Positions 28,901-34,901 of a stretch of DNA of 64,000 bases are shown piece after piece. Source of the DNA: Clostridia bacterium (GTDB taxonomy: Bacteria; Bacillota; Clostridia; Christensenellales; Aristaeellaceae); the NCBI GenBank assembly GCA_017476605.1, contig JAFUZM010000339.1, positions 1-64,000 of the forward strand, given 5' to 3'. Position numbers and translations under genes: made by a program. A model generated the notes under the pieces. The model searched no databases and had not been told where the DNA came from. It saw nothing but the letters and a program-made list of their open reading frames with translations. Every line of letters starts with the position of its first letter. Position 1 is the stretch's first letter.

Positions 28901-30867
28901 AAATCAATCCACCGTTTATAGATATTGATGGACAGGAAAGCGGTATCGGTGATGGTCACCGTGCTTCTTCGGGGACTTTCGCGCTCGTCCCCCTCTTCCT
29001 CTTCATATTTCACCTGATAGCGGGTTTCATGCTCCTCAACCCGTTCCCCTGCCAGATTGGTATAGGCTGGCACTTTGAAGGTGACCACCGGTACGGGGAA
29101 AAGGGATTCTTTCGCATATCCTTTCAGCAAGTCCTTCAGCCCATCCTCTGTAGGATTAATCTGCCAGTAGGTGTTCCAGTCAGTCACCTTGCCCTTCAGC
29201 TTTTCCCAAAGATGGGTATTATCAATGTCCCACCGATTCAGAACAACCCGGTTTCCGGCGTCCTCGAGGCTGTCCGGGTCCTCATTTTCATTTGCCTCAC
29301 GCAGCTCCCGGACACGATATTTGAATTCTCTCTGCTGTCCATCCTCGTCCAATTCAAAAAGTGGCACAGGGCTGAACTCTGCCGTCCAGTTGTTTTCCGG
29401 ACTCAGAGTCACGATCTGGACGCTCTTCCAAGCTTTGCTGGCGAGCTGCATAATTTCACGGAAAAGAATGTCCCCGTCGTTATAGGAGCACCGCTGGAGG
29501 ACAACCTGGATGCTCTCCGGGCGATCCTTGTCCTCCATATCAATATCCCATTCCTTTTTCGCCGTAAAAATTCGTTGCGCTTTGGAAGTAAGGATAAGAT
29601 CTACCTGGGCGTTCTTTCCCCGAATCATATTGCCAGGCTGTTCGGCACTGGCCTGAAGTTCTCCCTGTTCGGTTTTCAGGGTGTATTTCCCGTTTTTCCA
29701 GGGCAGGTAGAGCTTCAGCTTTCCTTCCCCATTCGGCACTGCGCTTGTTAAATACCGAATATTGGGATCCACCTGAACATTTTCTGTCGGGTAAACAGGG
29801 CTTGTCCAGTTTCGGACAGACATCGTTTTCCCATAGTTATACCAGAGTGCAGCCGGAACCTGATAGACTATGTGTTCACATTCCCTCTGGCCTAGTTTCA
29901 TAGGTTCCCCCCATGTCAGGCTCTGGACAAAGTCCTTGAAGGAAGACATTTCCCAGTATGAGTCGATCGGCCAGGATTTACTATAAATGTCAATATCAAA
30001 GCCCAAAAGTGTGATGCTCGCATGAACGCTTACATCGGCTTCAAAAACCCATATATTCCGCCAGGTGCCGGAAAGACACCCCGATTTCCCGTTTTCCAGA
30101 CATGTATGAAGGATTCCCAAATCATCTGGAATATGATTCAGGTCAACCTTATCCTTTTCCAAAATGGCGGAACCGATACCGCCGCCCATAAAGCTGATTG
30201 TCCCCTTCAGCAACGGGCCTACTCCAATAATATCAAGAATACTTATTTCGCCCAGTTCAAGGCTCTCCTGAAAATCCGTCCCCACATAGAAGACGGTCTT
30301 CTTGTTCGGGCTTTTCGGGCGAATGGATGTGTATTCTACAGTATTGACCAAATCGGTGGTCAGGCCATCTTCTGTGGACAGCTTCGCGGTACAGATGTTT
30401 TTAAGGTGTCCCTTCAGCTGGACCGGCTCCGTCGCACCGATCCTGAGGAAACTCTCCAGCTTGACACCGATCAAGAACAGGCTGGGCAGATAGTCAAAAA
30501 GATTATCGCTGATTTTCTCATTGCTCAGCCCCGGGGTATTCCTCGTGATCTGATCGTTCTCCGTCACCCCCTGCAGCGTTCCCTGTTTGATATCCAGATC
30601 AAAATCACACTCAACGCCGATCTCGAGGGTGACACTGAAGTAGAGAGAGGGAATCGGGATGCCGATGAATTCGACCCCCTCGTCCTTCAGGTAGAAATTC
30701 GGAATGACGGTCGGGCTGGAGGTTACATTGTACAGGGTTCCGGCCCATTTGCTTGTATCCTGTTTTAATTGATACGAATCCGCTGCCTGTGCGCTACCGA
30801 AAAGACAAATAAACAGTGTCAGCACTACAAGAAAAGCAAGTGCCAGCCTCTTTTTCTCTGTTCTCAT
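19936..30867 (-). CDS. Giant Cna-B repeat surface adhesin
   Basis: 3643 aa, uninterrupted. A signal peptide ends at AQA (residue 28). The first ~430 residues are a unique region, probably the ligand-binding or tip part. About 28 Cna-B domains follow, each starting K-x-W (KVWNDDNN..RPES), with a central glutamate (YTVEE or LTE) and a closing VTNT; this K/E/N set forms intramolecular isopeptide bonds in the family. Near the C-terminus is an InlB B-repeat-like module (LTYDPNGG ... FLYWKGSEYHPGD), then the sorting signal PPKTRD, a membrane span (LLWIGCVLLGLLGISGTLFL) and a basic tail RKRGKGR. The usual PPKTGD has R instead of G. GGGAGG precedes the ATG. It is cotranscribed with srtB. Confidence 0.95.
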   Translation of the reverse strand: MRTEKKRLALAFLVVLTLFICLFGSAQAADSYQLKQDTSKWAGTLYNVTSSPTVIPNFYLKDEGVEFIGIPIPSLYFSVTLEIGVECDFDLDIKQGTLQGVTENDQITRNTPGLSNEKISDNLFDYLPSLFLIGVKLESFLRIGATEPVQLKGHLKNICTAKLSTEDGLTTDLVNTVEYTSIRPKSPNKKTVFYVGTDFQESLELGEISILDIIGVGPLLKGTISFMGGGIGSAILEKDKVDLNHIPDDLGILHTCLENGKSGCLSGTWRNIWVFEADVSVHASITLLGFDIDIYSKSWPIDSYWEMSSFKDFVQSLTWGEPMKLGQRECEHIVYQVPAALWYNYGKTMSVRNWTSPVYPTENVQVDPNIRYLTSAVPNGEGKLKLYLPWKNGKYTLKTEQGELQASAEQPGNMIRGKNAQVDLILTSKAQRIFTAKKEWDIDMEDKDRPESIQVVLQRCSYNDGDILFREIMQLASKAWKSVQIVTLSPENNWTAEFSPVPLFELDEDGQQREFKYRVRELREANENEDPDSLEDAGNRVVLNRWDIDNTHLWEKLKGKVTDWNTYWQINPTEDGLKDLLKGYAKESLFPVPVVTFKVPAYTNLAGERVEEHETRYQVKYEEEEGDERESPRRSTVTITDTAFLSINIYKRWIDLADPKYDKIPDTVYIALLSRPQKAYLEHLPATVQRYAGLWLPVLKPLSGDNINLLSLVGLDALEKLDVFGLLKIPIAVAKVTKPKSGSNPLLAWRCGFVVKKYGALGIDGVPVDFEGAEVTSVVIQDLIKFLTGIDFPVSFSLQGFITVPGKAYQIPYLDKDWEKTSNIINIRASSDDDPSGDDPGAVAIGGMKRWMSDTPSNRPQNITLHIRDGSILVANLVLEQGNGFVNIKKDGNTIGIFPITDDENTWPWALRQTDVPGVTLDPEKTYTITEDPVDGYITNIDGHDITNTYVGQDWPSLLIRKVYDGHNGRPSGNLPVTLTLPYGKTMVVELLKVSNDVYERYVELHYPDVTSPTDFEKFKVEEGPPYSLGYDVIYSGPEAVKDGTRGLTYVYTITNRAPRDFYELVIQKKWVGDNENDRPDKLNVTIERDGKKYLTVPLTPIRNWSLALSNRVLRRQDGSLYDIRVWEEQPDGYTGSISREQSITSEDYVRTTITLTNKRNTEVDRVTVTGTKTWDDNNNQENTRPGKIRIHIRNSNYENIKDLEVTAVDDWKWSVANLPRKDDNGKELTYYVTEDLVEVQGSGNSGGDAGKKTYYVTTYETPAFDETSKTWTCNIKNTLPDKTTLIKVNKVWNDDNNKAGQRPESLKIRVYEQAGSNKKTLLREVELDGRSGWQASFRTEKKENAVYSVEEDRVDEYDSVIAGPFTDSGNVSFTITNTLRNRITVQKVWKDENNAWGVRPASVLVILRDSRGKTTTQILNQENEWKYEFSEKECPLWDDAGNPISYTLTEDYVPKYTGVVTGDAWNGFVVTNTPKPQIKITKKWEGDENKDTFRPASVTMHLIRKDTGADYKQIINKPSETTDNTNTWTFFVNPDICPVYDEKGSQIPYELKEEHVPNYNIGEITGNAKDGFTVTNTLMNRIKITKVWNDDDNKEGYRPESVVVKIKRKGSQEEATSFNIEKEEGWTLELAPDDYPMYDTQGNPIEYELTEETVPKYKQGIVTGDAQNGFIVTNTPKEKITIKKVWNDNDNKDNTRPQSVKINVIRDGTIRKTVELNTSNEWSDTLDPDAFPVYDESGNVISYTLTEKSTGLDEYITTITGNAKEGFTVVNTLKEQISLTKRWVDGDYSGRPEEVRIFLLRNGDHRWKEVVLYASKNWTTILNAQDYPTIGTYQLREELPNGYSSSYNRESNSIVVTNTRATMTVYVHKSWKHGTNPEHQQPDAVTIRLKNGGDVIETVVLNEENNWSHTFNDLPRLNDGGTYSVEEVNVPSGYIASIVQNGDGRTEPTSFEITNTFEKQTLDVPVIKVWNDNNSSYRPESVTIQISATNDSSKKWEAQLNADNNWSYTFTDLPVYHDQTESQKITYTVEELNPPQHYDVSVKGNQQYGFTVTNTLKEEIRIKKVWDDNNNESGERPNSVTVHLKNAGGEILRSLVLNESNDWSCTIDASTYPEAFSLTEDTVPKYRTAITGSVQDGFTVTNSLKEKIKITKVWNDNDNEKHLRPLSVTVHLKRDDDSTYDESLEITAADGWTLILDPDTYPVFDENGKPIPYTLTENDVSSDYYSVITGNAREGFVVVNTLKEQISITKRWVDGNYERRPESVTVYLQKSGESEKAEFELKKAENWTIALDASVYPAKDASGQVISYTVTEEPINGYSYAVTGNAATGFIVTNTRATMNVSVHKVWKHGANPEEQRPNSVRVQLKKGNEVIKTVTLSAANNWQYSFDNLDFLYDGSEYTVEELNVPEGYTQTVTHTGDGKTGPTAYTITNTYEKQTTEVQVNKVWEDGNSSHRPGSVKVKIKAQNNPAISYEATLTPDNNWSHTFTDLPIYYDPTESEKITYTVEELEPPVDYTVSVTGDQEQGFTITNTLKNGIKIIKVWNDDHDESGVRPPSVTVRLKNAEGITLTSRELNEDNDWSCTLDPQDYQGASSLTEDTVPKYRTVITGSVSDGFIVTNTLKDKITIKKAWNDNDDEKHLRPSSVTVHLKNTSGTVPVDEDLNLSESFGWAITLDPDKYPVLDENGQMVEYSLTENAVPQYNGIITGNAREGFVVINTPKEQISITKRWIDENYEGRPESVTVYLQRQGESETAEFELTKAENWTIKLDADTYPVRDENGRLISYTVTEKPINGYDVPVIQGDAEAGYIITNKRATMVVSAYKFWVHGTNPEDKWPTSVTIQLKKGNEVIETVILNAANKWRYTFDNLDFLQDGTVYTVEELNVPDGYTRRITHTGNGKTETTSFTITNTYVDQTRNVSVKKVWEGDDASYRPESVTVRIKAENNPEIFDEATLSEANHWSHTFTNLPVYYDQTDKQPITYKVEELDSPRYYKVSVTGDQEQGFTITNTLEKIKILVRKVWDDNNNEYNNRPEMVRITLRANGGNYASTYITPNSSGEWSVLFENVPKYENNGELAEYALIEDDIPGYTPSQTYSTPDEVTKTGIFTLTNTASTESINLNIIKKWVGDEAWKSEYRPDEVNIIITGGGKVYPVTLKASESWQKTLTGLPMYVDGKEANYLLQEYRVNGYQVSVEKSGPVEIEGGNKTFTYTLTNTLITTDIPVIKHWMDDESTHPAVTFVLYSDREKEDEDKEVGRMTLTEADADPTEPGSPWKGRFRNLPVFATDGRTIRYTLREEPVMGYGAPVILKESQQDGANMPLIYISFEVYNYPLPKTAAATVVKFWNDRDNALGIRPQKVITHLWNGDKEVVEIPLTGRDGSTGKASDLPLMDREGHKITYTLTEDTPSYYDSKIQSVEGDLFGQRYFIFFVQNTLRDDACVLTYDPNGGILEGSTEPLLEGHRKGENVLIHRAPVREGYRFLYWKGSEYHPGDEYTVTGDHLFIAEWEKEPGYDFRFSFTKKWYGGHENSIDWTLYNPDGTVAHKKFNKKELSNTEWQYEAWFESGKDYYIIETVPEGYKVRYENIGVHADVTDRCYNGGTIINYKPPKTRDNRTAPLLWIGCVLLGLLGISGTLFLRKRGKGR
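21550..25830 (-). repeat. Three-copy five-domain super-repeat inside the adhesin gene
   Basis: Within the Cna-B array, five domain types recur in the same order three times: NDN-type (KVWNDNDN), RWVDG-type, HG-type (WKHGTNPE), SSYRPES-type, and NNNESG-type. The RWVDG landmark occurs at 25519, 24112 and 22684, giving periods of 1407 and 1428 bp (469 and 476 codons). This indicates duplication of a five-domain cassette. Confidence 0.8.
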
Positions 30868-30961
30868 TTACGAAACCTCCCAGGTCCTCTTCAACGTTTT
30901 GAAGTATTCTATCTCAGTCAGGAGCTCTGCTTCAGAGATGGTTTTTTCCCATCTGAAAGGC

Positions 30962-31060
30962 CTTCTCTGCGTGTATATTGGAGTCCATCTGATTAGCAAG
31001 TCCATTTATCAGGTCCCTGCCTTCTGCAAACCCATCACGATCCGATGGACATGGCTCCCT
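30962..31060 (-). repeat. Structured repeat, subfamily A (copy A2, degenerate)
   Basis: Minus strand CCATCGgatCGTGATGG hairpin (31031-31048), GGCAGGGACCTGATAAA, GGACTTGCTAATC and ACACGCAGAGAAGG follow the subfamily A order with weakened pairing. It lies about 95 bp upstream of the adhesin start. Confidence 0.55.
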
Positions 31061-31528
31061 ATCAAAAAAACGAAAGCATCCCTAAATATAACATGTTTTC
31101 ATACAATTATCTTATATTTTCCCGTACCATTCAATAGGGTTTTCCACAATGTCAAGTCCTTAAATTATGTGCTTAAAAATTGTGCTTTGTCCTCTATGCT
31201 ATACTGGTATCGTTCCGGGGAATATCGTAATTCTATCAACTGCATTCTGGTCGTTCAATTTAACGATTCCAAACTACGATGTGCTGAAGATTAAAGTGCT
31301 ATTCAGAAATGCGGGGCCAAGAATTATAGGTACATTCGGAATCAATTCTACTGGCACGAATTACCAACCATATTTTGATTCATAAGACGGCATAAAGTTC
31401 TTGTTTAATGGATCATATGATGAAAAAGGAACAGATGGTGAATCGTTTATTGGGCAATTTTCGATTGTTTATCCGGCAGACGGAACCGCATTGTAATCTT
31501 ACTTTTAAAGTGTGGATTAACATGTGAT
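31061..31528. other. Intergenic stretch, no gene supported
   Basis: AT-rich. Short plus-strand ORFs (66-131 codons) lack family resemblance and ribosome binding sites. I see nothing further in it. Confidence 0.4.
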
Positions 31529-31564
31529 AAAATGCGGATAGGATAATTATCCTATCCGCATTTT
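31529..31564. terminator. 36-bp perfect palindrome, terminator of RHH gene
   Basis: AAAATGCGGATAGGATAA and its exact complement form 18-bp arms with no unpaired base. It starts 9 bp after the RHH gene stop and gives U-runs in both directions. Confidence 0.8.
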
Positions 31565-31572
31565 AGTCTTAT

Positions 31573-31782
31573 TTAATTCTTATTATTTCCTACATAAATC
31601 CACATAGGATCATCATCCTTGTGCCTTGTTAAGTATTCTTCTAGGGCGTCTGTAATGACTCTTGAACGTGGTCTACCGCCCATGCTCATACAATAGTCAT
31701 CCATTGCTTTGACAAGCTCAGGCCTCATAGTAAGGTTAATCTTAACAAAATGCTCAGAAGGATCTTTTCTTTTTGGTGGCAT
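31573..31782 (-). CDS. Ribbon-helix-helix (CopG-like) protein
   Basis: 69 aa from the ATG at 31782 (GGGAGG upstream). VKINLTMRPELVKAMDDYCMSMGGRPRSRVITDALEEYL matches the RHH fold: a beta strand with polar alternating residues, helix 1 and an R-S-x-VI-x-ALEEYL helix 2. RHH proteins bind DNA as dimers and are often antitoxins or plasmid copy regulators. No toxin gene is adjacent on the same strand; it is divergent from the CptIN locus with only ~90 bp to that promoter, so it may regulate it. That link is inference. Confidence 0.8.
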   Translation of the reverse strand: MPPKRKDPSEHFVKINLTMRPELVKAMDDYCMSMGGRPRSRVITDALEEYLTRHKDDDPMWIYVGNNKN

Positions 31783-31870
31783 GTTTATTCCTCCCTTCAC
31801 GGCTTAGTATATACAGGAAGAACTTTTGAAGCAATGAAGATTAAATCGGTATAAATACGAAAATTCACCA

Positions 31871-31898
31871 TTGCAACAAAATCAATATCTGATATAAT
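31871..31898 (+). promoter_or_regulatory. Promoter of the CptI antitoxin RNA
   Basis: TTGCAA (31871-31876), 16-nt spacer, TATAAT (31893-31898). A start near 31905 would put the repeats about 35 nt into the transcript. Confidence 0.75.
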
Positions 31899-31938
31899 AT
31901 AATCATGGAGAATCCCTTCCATAAAATGGGAATTTCAA

Positions 31939-32040
31939 CAAATGTTTGCCACATCTGGTGTTGCGGGGTAAAAATAAGCCAGTCCAAATGTTTGTCGCTT
32001 CTGGGCGATGCGACTAATAAATGGCCCAGCACAAATTTTT
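31939..32040 (+). ncRNA. cptI: CptI-type antitoxin RNA (two full repeats plus a partial)
   Basis: The sequence CAAATGTTTG starts at 31939 and 31985, and CAAATTTTTT at 32032, giving tandem repeats of 46 and 47 nt. Each full repeat has a CATCTGGTG- or CTTCTGGGCG-like core and an A-rich tail. Promoter before, terminator and toxin gene after: this is the standard order of type III toxin-antitoxin loci, where the RNA is cut by the toxin into pseudoknot units that bind and block it. Repeat length fits the CptI class (roughly 45 nt). Confidence 0.85.
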
Positions 32041-32043
32041 TTA

Positions 32044-32071
32044 AGCTCCATTCGAATGAGTGGAGCTTTTT
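32044..32071 (+). terminator. Terminator between antitoxin RNA and toxin gene
   Basis: AGCTCCATTC/GAGTGGAGCT (10 bp with one G-U, loop GAAT) followed by five T residues. In type III systems such a leaky terminator sets the excess of antitoxin RNA over toxin mRNA. Confidence 0.9.
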
Positions 32072-32086
32072 CTAAAAGGAGATTGC

Positions 32087-32568
32087 ATGCTTCAGCCGGG
32101 TTTTTCTATTTTATTGACGATAAATTCTTTATTGATTTTCCAGATGAGAAATTGATGAAGAATAAGGAAACGATTAATGGCGTTAGACATGGAAGGCCTG
32201 TCTTTTATTCGTTTAAAGATGAAATATCTGATTTATTCTGGGTCATTCCAATTTCTTCTCAGACACAAAAATTTAAAGCAATTTATCAAAAGAAAATAAA
32301 AAATGGAAAACCATGTGATACGATCGTATTTGGACAAGTACTTGGTGCTGATAAAGTATTTTTGATTCAAAACATGCATCCAATATCGCCAACATATATT
32401 ACTGACACATATATGGATAGTAGAAATGCGCCTGTACGGATCGATAGGAGGCTTGAAGCAGAATTAAAAACCAAATCAAAGAAAGTGCTCAAATTATATC
32501 GCAGTGGATACTCAGGATTGATCTTCCCTGATGTTCTTAAAATTGAACAAGCTATTTTGAGCAGCTGA
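32087..32568 (+). pseudogene. cptN: CptN/ToxN-family endoribonuclease toxin, apparent 1-nt frameshift after start
   Basis: The toxin frame encodes FFYFIDDKFFIDFPDEKLMKNKE, RHGRPVFYSF, FWVIPISSQTQKFKAIYQKK, GKPCDTIVFGQVLGADKVFLIQNMHPI and VLKLYRSG, the ToxN/AbiQ fold in its CptN form, about 160 aa. The ATG at 32087 is the best start: AGGAG lies 5 nt before it. But it is one base out of frame with the toxin; adding one base in the GGGTTTTT run would give MLQPGFFYF. The only in-frame start nearby is a TTG at 32083, one base after the ribosome binding site. So the toxin is probably off, or the run is a sequencing error. Confidence 0.85.
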
Positions 32569-32582
32569 ATAAGCTGTTTTTT
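32560..32582 (+). terminator. Terminator after the toxin gene
   Basis: AGCAGCT/AGCTGTT stem (one G-U) followed by a T-run; it overlaps the last toxin codons. Confidence 0.6.
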
Positions 32583-32655
32583 CTTGCCAGTCCAGGAAGA
32601 TTGCATCTGTATGAAAAGAACATTAAAAGAAGTTGAGTCGTCGAGGAAGAGAGCG

Positions 32656-32973
32656 ATGAAAACGATTGATTACTACATGTCGCTTCCCTACCGCATGGGG
32701 ATCATTCCTGATATGGAAGAGGGCGGCTATACTGCAAAGTTTCCTGATCTTCCCGGCTGCCTGACCTGCGCTGAAACGATTGACGATCTGGTAGCAAGCG
32801 CAATGGATGCAAAACGGGTATGGCTTACCGCGGCCATTGAAGGCGGGATTGAAATTGCCGAACCGGACAGCGATGCGGTTTTTCCGCTTATTCCGGACAG
32901 TTCAAACCCTGAATGTCAAGAAGCCTGCACCGGACTCTCGCTGTCAACGCTAAAAAAGAAGGCACAAGCATGA
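32656..32973 (+). CDS. hicB: HicB-like antitoxin, no HicA partner
   Basis: 105 aa from the ATG at 32656 (GAGGAAGAG upstream). The HicB fold is plain: YRMGIIPDMEEGGYTAKFPDLPGCLTCAETIDDLVASAMDAKRVWL, here quoted in parts, followed by an acidic tail. HicB usually neutralises the mRNA-cleaving HicA toxin encoded next to it. No ~60-aa HicA ORF lies on either side, and the usual C-terminal DNA-binding domain looks very short. It may be an orphan left by loss of hicA, or an antidote to toxins elsewhere. Confidence 0.85.
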   Translation: MKTIDYYMSLPYRMGIIPDMEEGGYTAKFPDLPGCLTCAETIDDLVASAMDAKRVWLTAAIEGGIEIAEPDSDAVFPLIPDSSNPECQEACTGLSLSTLKKKAQA

Positions 32974-33047
32974 ATCAGTATTGTGTCTACCTGCTCGCAA
33001 AAACGATAACGCACATACAGTTTCAGAAGCCATTCTGTAAGTGACTC

Positions 33048-33080
33048 CTCACCCAGGCACAGTGCCTGGGTGAGTTTTTT
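33048..33080 (+). terminator. Strong intrinsic terminator of the toxin-antitoxin islet
   Basis: CTCACCCAGGCA/TGCCTGGGTGAG, 12-bp stem, loop CAG, then six T residues. Confidence 0.92.
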
Positions 33081-33094
33081 GCGTCAGAACCTCA

Positions 33095-33152
33095 ACTTGT
33101 CAAGCACCTGCTTCCGGACAAGGTCATCGCTTTCGCGATGGTCACGGCTCCT
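33095..33152 (-). repeat. Structured repeat, subfamily A (copy A3, half element)
   Basis: Minus strand GACCATCGC/GCGATGACC hairpin (33122-33143), then CTTGTC/GACAAG enclosing GCAGGTG. The downstream pairing partner is missing. It lies 3' of the GH3 gene instead of before a start, so here it may act as a transcript end. Confidence 0.65.
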
Positions 33153-33180
33153 TGAGTCAATGAAAAACAAGCCACGATCA

Positions 33181-34857
33181 TCATCCCTTGAGGCTTCTTT
33201 CTCTGAAAAATGCAGCCTGATCCTCTCCTGTGAGCAGACAGATCGGCTTTATCTGTCTTCCCTCGGATAGTGCCTGTTCCCTCAGTGGCTGCATAAAGGC
33301 ACTCCATGTGCCGGAGGGAAGGAGGTTTACCACCGGAAGTCCGATCTTCCCGGAATCAAACTTCCGGTCCAGATCCTCATTGATCTTCCGGATTTCAGCC
33401 GTCAGGGCCCTTTGAAGCGCAAGAGGATCTGCGGAGCCCTCGATTTCAAGATAGAATTCATATCTGGGTACCGGCCTTGCTGTCCTGTCCGGGTAAACCG
33501 TATATACGATCAGTCTGGTCCCAACAGCTTCGCAGGCGCGTTCCACTGCCTCGTTTACCAGTGGCAGATCAAGCTTTTCGCCCGTTATATCCAGCTGCTT
33601 TCTTTCTCTTCCCAACAGTCGCAGTCTCGGACAGCTTCCACTGAAACCGGTCACTTTCACCTTTTCCTGCATGTCATAGCGATATAATCCCGATTCCGTT
33701 GTCACAATCAGGCTGCCCTGCATCCCCTGTGAAAGCTGATCCATCGTGAGAATCCGTCCGTCTTCAAGGCGGAACTCATAGAACGCCGCATCCGCAAGCA
33801 GCACGCCATCCGGATCATCCAGTGACTCCGGGATCGTGAATATGCCCTCGCTTGACGTATATCCGCGATGGTAAAAATGCACGCGGTCCCCGGCATATGC
33901 CCGCATCCGGTGCTCAAAGAAGCCAAAGTCTGCTGCTGTTCCGGCAGAGATGACCTGAAGGCCCGGCCAGAGCTCCGGCATGAAGGCTTCCCCTTTTCGG
34001 TTTCTGAATACCTCCTCAATCCGCCTGGCTCTTTCGGGATTCGGCCGGATGCGCCTCGTCAGGGATTTTCGCGCCTCCGCTGGCATCCGAATCGCCGGGT
34101 CCAGCATCCCGGTGGCAATCTGCTCTGCGAGATGCGCCCAATGGCTTTCGATGTACTGCATCAGCTCCACCGGGAAGACGACAAACGAACTTTCAATATC
34201 CGAAACCGTCGGATCTGCCAGTGCGGCAAGCGCATGCAATGTCATGCTCTCCGTTGGTCCGGAGGGCAGCATGGCCTCCGTCGGAGAGACGTACAGGAAG
34301 GAGGCAAGCTTTCTCTGGGTATCGATCAGGCGTCCGGAAATATTGAATACCGGAAATCCGGCTTTCGTGAATCTCGCCCCGGATTCATTGACCAGCAGAA
34401 TTCCTCCCTCGGACCAGATATCCCCCAGTTCCCTCGCAATCGTTCCAAACATGGCATCCACCAGGTACCGGTTTTGCGTCGCCATGGCCTTTTTCGAGCA
34501 GGGAACCCGCTTCTTCTGTCCAGTTGTCCCGGAGGTGAAATAAAAGCAGGCAACATCGTCCTGAAAGAGCACGTTCTGCTTTCCGTCCTCAGCGATCAGA
34601 TCTGCCCAGGGCCTCACGTCTTCCCATCCGGTGATGGGGACCCGCTCCGCATAGTCGGAATAGGAGCCAATGGAGCGAAAATCATACTTTTTCCCATATT
34701 CGGTTTCCGCATTCTGAGAAAGGCATCTCGTGAGGAAATCACGGTTGACCTTTGGCGCTTCCTGATTCATCCTGGCCAAATGGCCAAGCTCTGCCTCGCC
34801 TCTACGGATCACCTCACTGAAGATGCGCTGTTTTATCATGGACCGTCCATCACGCAT
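33181..34857 (-). CDS. GH3-family acyl-adenylate ligase
   Basis: Up to 558 aa; an internal ATG at 34839 (MIKQRIF) is also possible. It has the plant-type GH3 motifs: ATP-binding FYFTSGTTGQKKRVP, then YHRGYTSSEGIFTIPESLDD and a C-terminal lid region with RERKQLDITGEKLDLPLVNEA. GH3 enzymes activate a carboxylic acid as an acyl-AMP and usually join it to an amine such as an amino acid. As last gene of the polyene-type operon it could release or conjugate the acyl chain. This is inference; the amine partner is unknown. Confidence 0.88.
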   Translation of the reverse strand: MRDGRSMIKQRIFSEVIRRGEAELGHLARMNQEAPKVNRDFLTRCLSQNAETEYGKKYDFRSIGSYSDYAERVPITGWEDVRPWADLIAEDGKQNVLFQDDVACFYFTSGTTGQKKRVPCSKKAMATQNRYLVDAMFGTIARELGDIWSEGGILLVNESGARFTKAGFPVFNISGRLIDTQRKLASFLYVSPTEAMLPSGPTESMTLHALAALADPTVSDIESSFVVFPVELMQYIESHWAHLAEQIATGMLDPAIRMPAEARKSLTRRIRPNPERARRIEEVFRNRKGEAFMPELWPGLQVISAGTAADFGFFEHRMRAYAGDRVHFYHRGYTSSEGIFTIPESLDDPDGVLLADAAFYEFRLEDGRILTMDQLSQGMQGSLIVTTESGLYRYDMQEKVKVTGFSGSCPRLRLLGRERKQLDITGEKLDLPLVNEAVERACEAVGTRLIVYTVYPDRTARPVPRYEFYLEIEGSADPLALQRALTAEIRKINEDLDRKFDSGKIGLPVVNLLPSGTWSAFMQPLREQALSEGRQIKPICLLTGEDQAAFFRERSLKG

Positions 34858-34901
34858 GCATTTCCACCACCCTGTCTATACTCCTTGGCGCATTTCCTGT
34901 T

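Noticed and set aside
31939..32040. CRISPR-like short array
   Set aside because: Only two full 46/47-nt repeats with no unique spacers; position before a ToxN-family gene explains them.
32008..32086. Toxin start at ATG 32008
   Set aside because: It lies in the antitoxin repeat and would be read through the terminator; no ribosome binding site.
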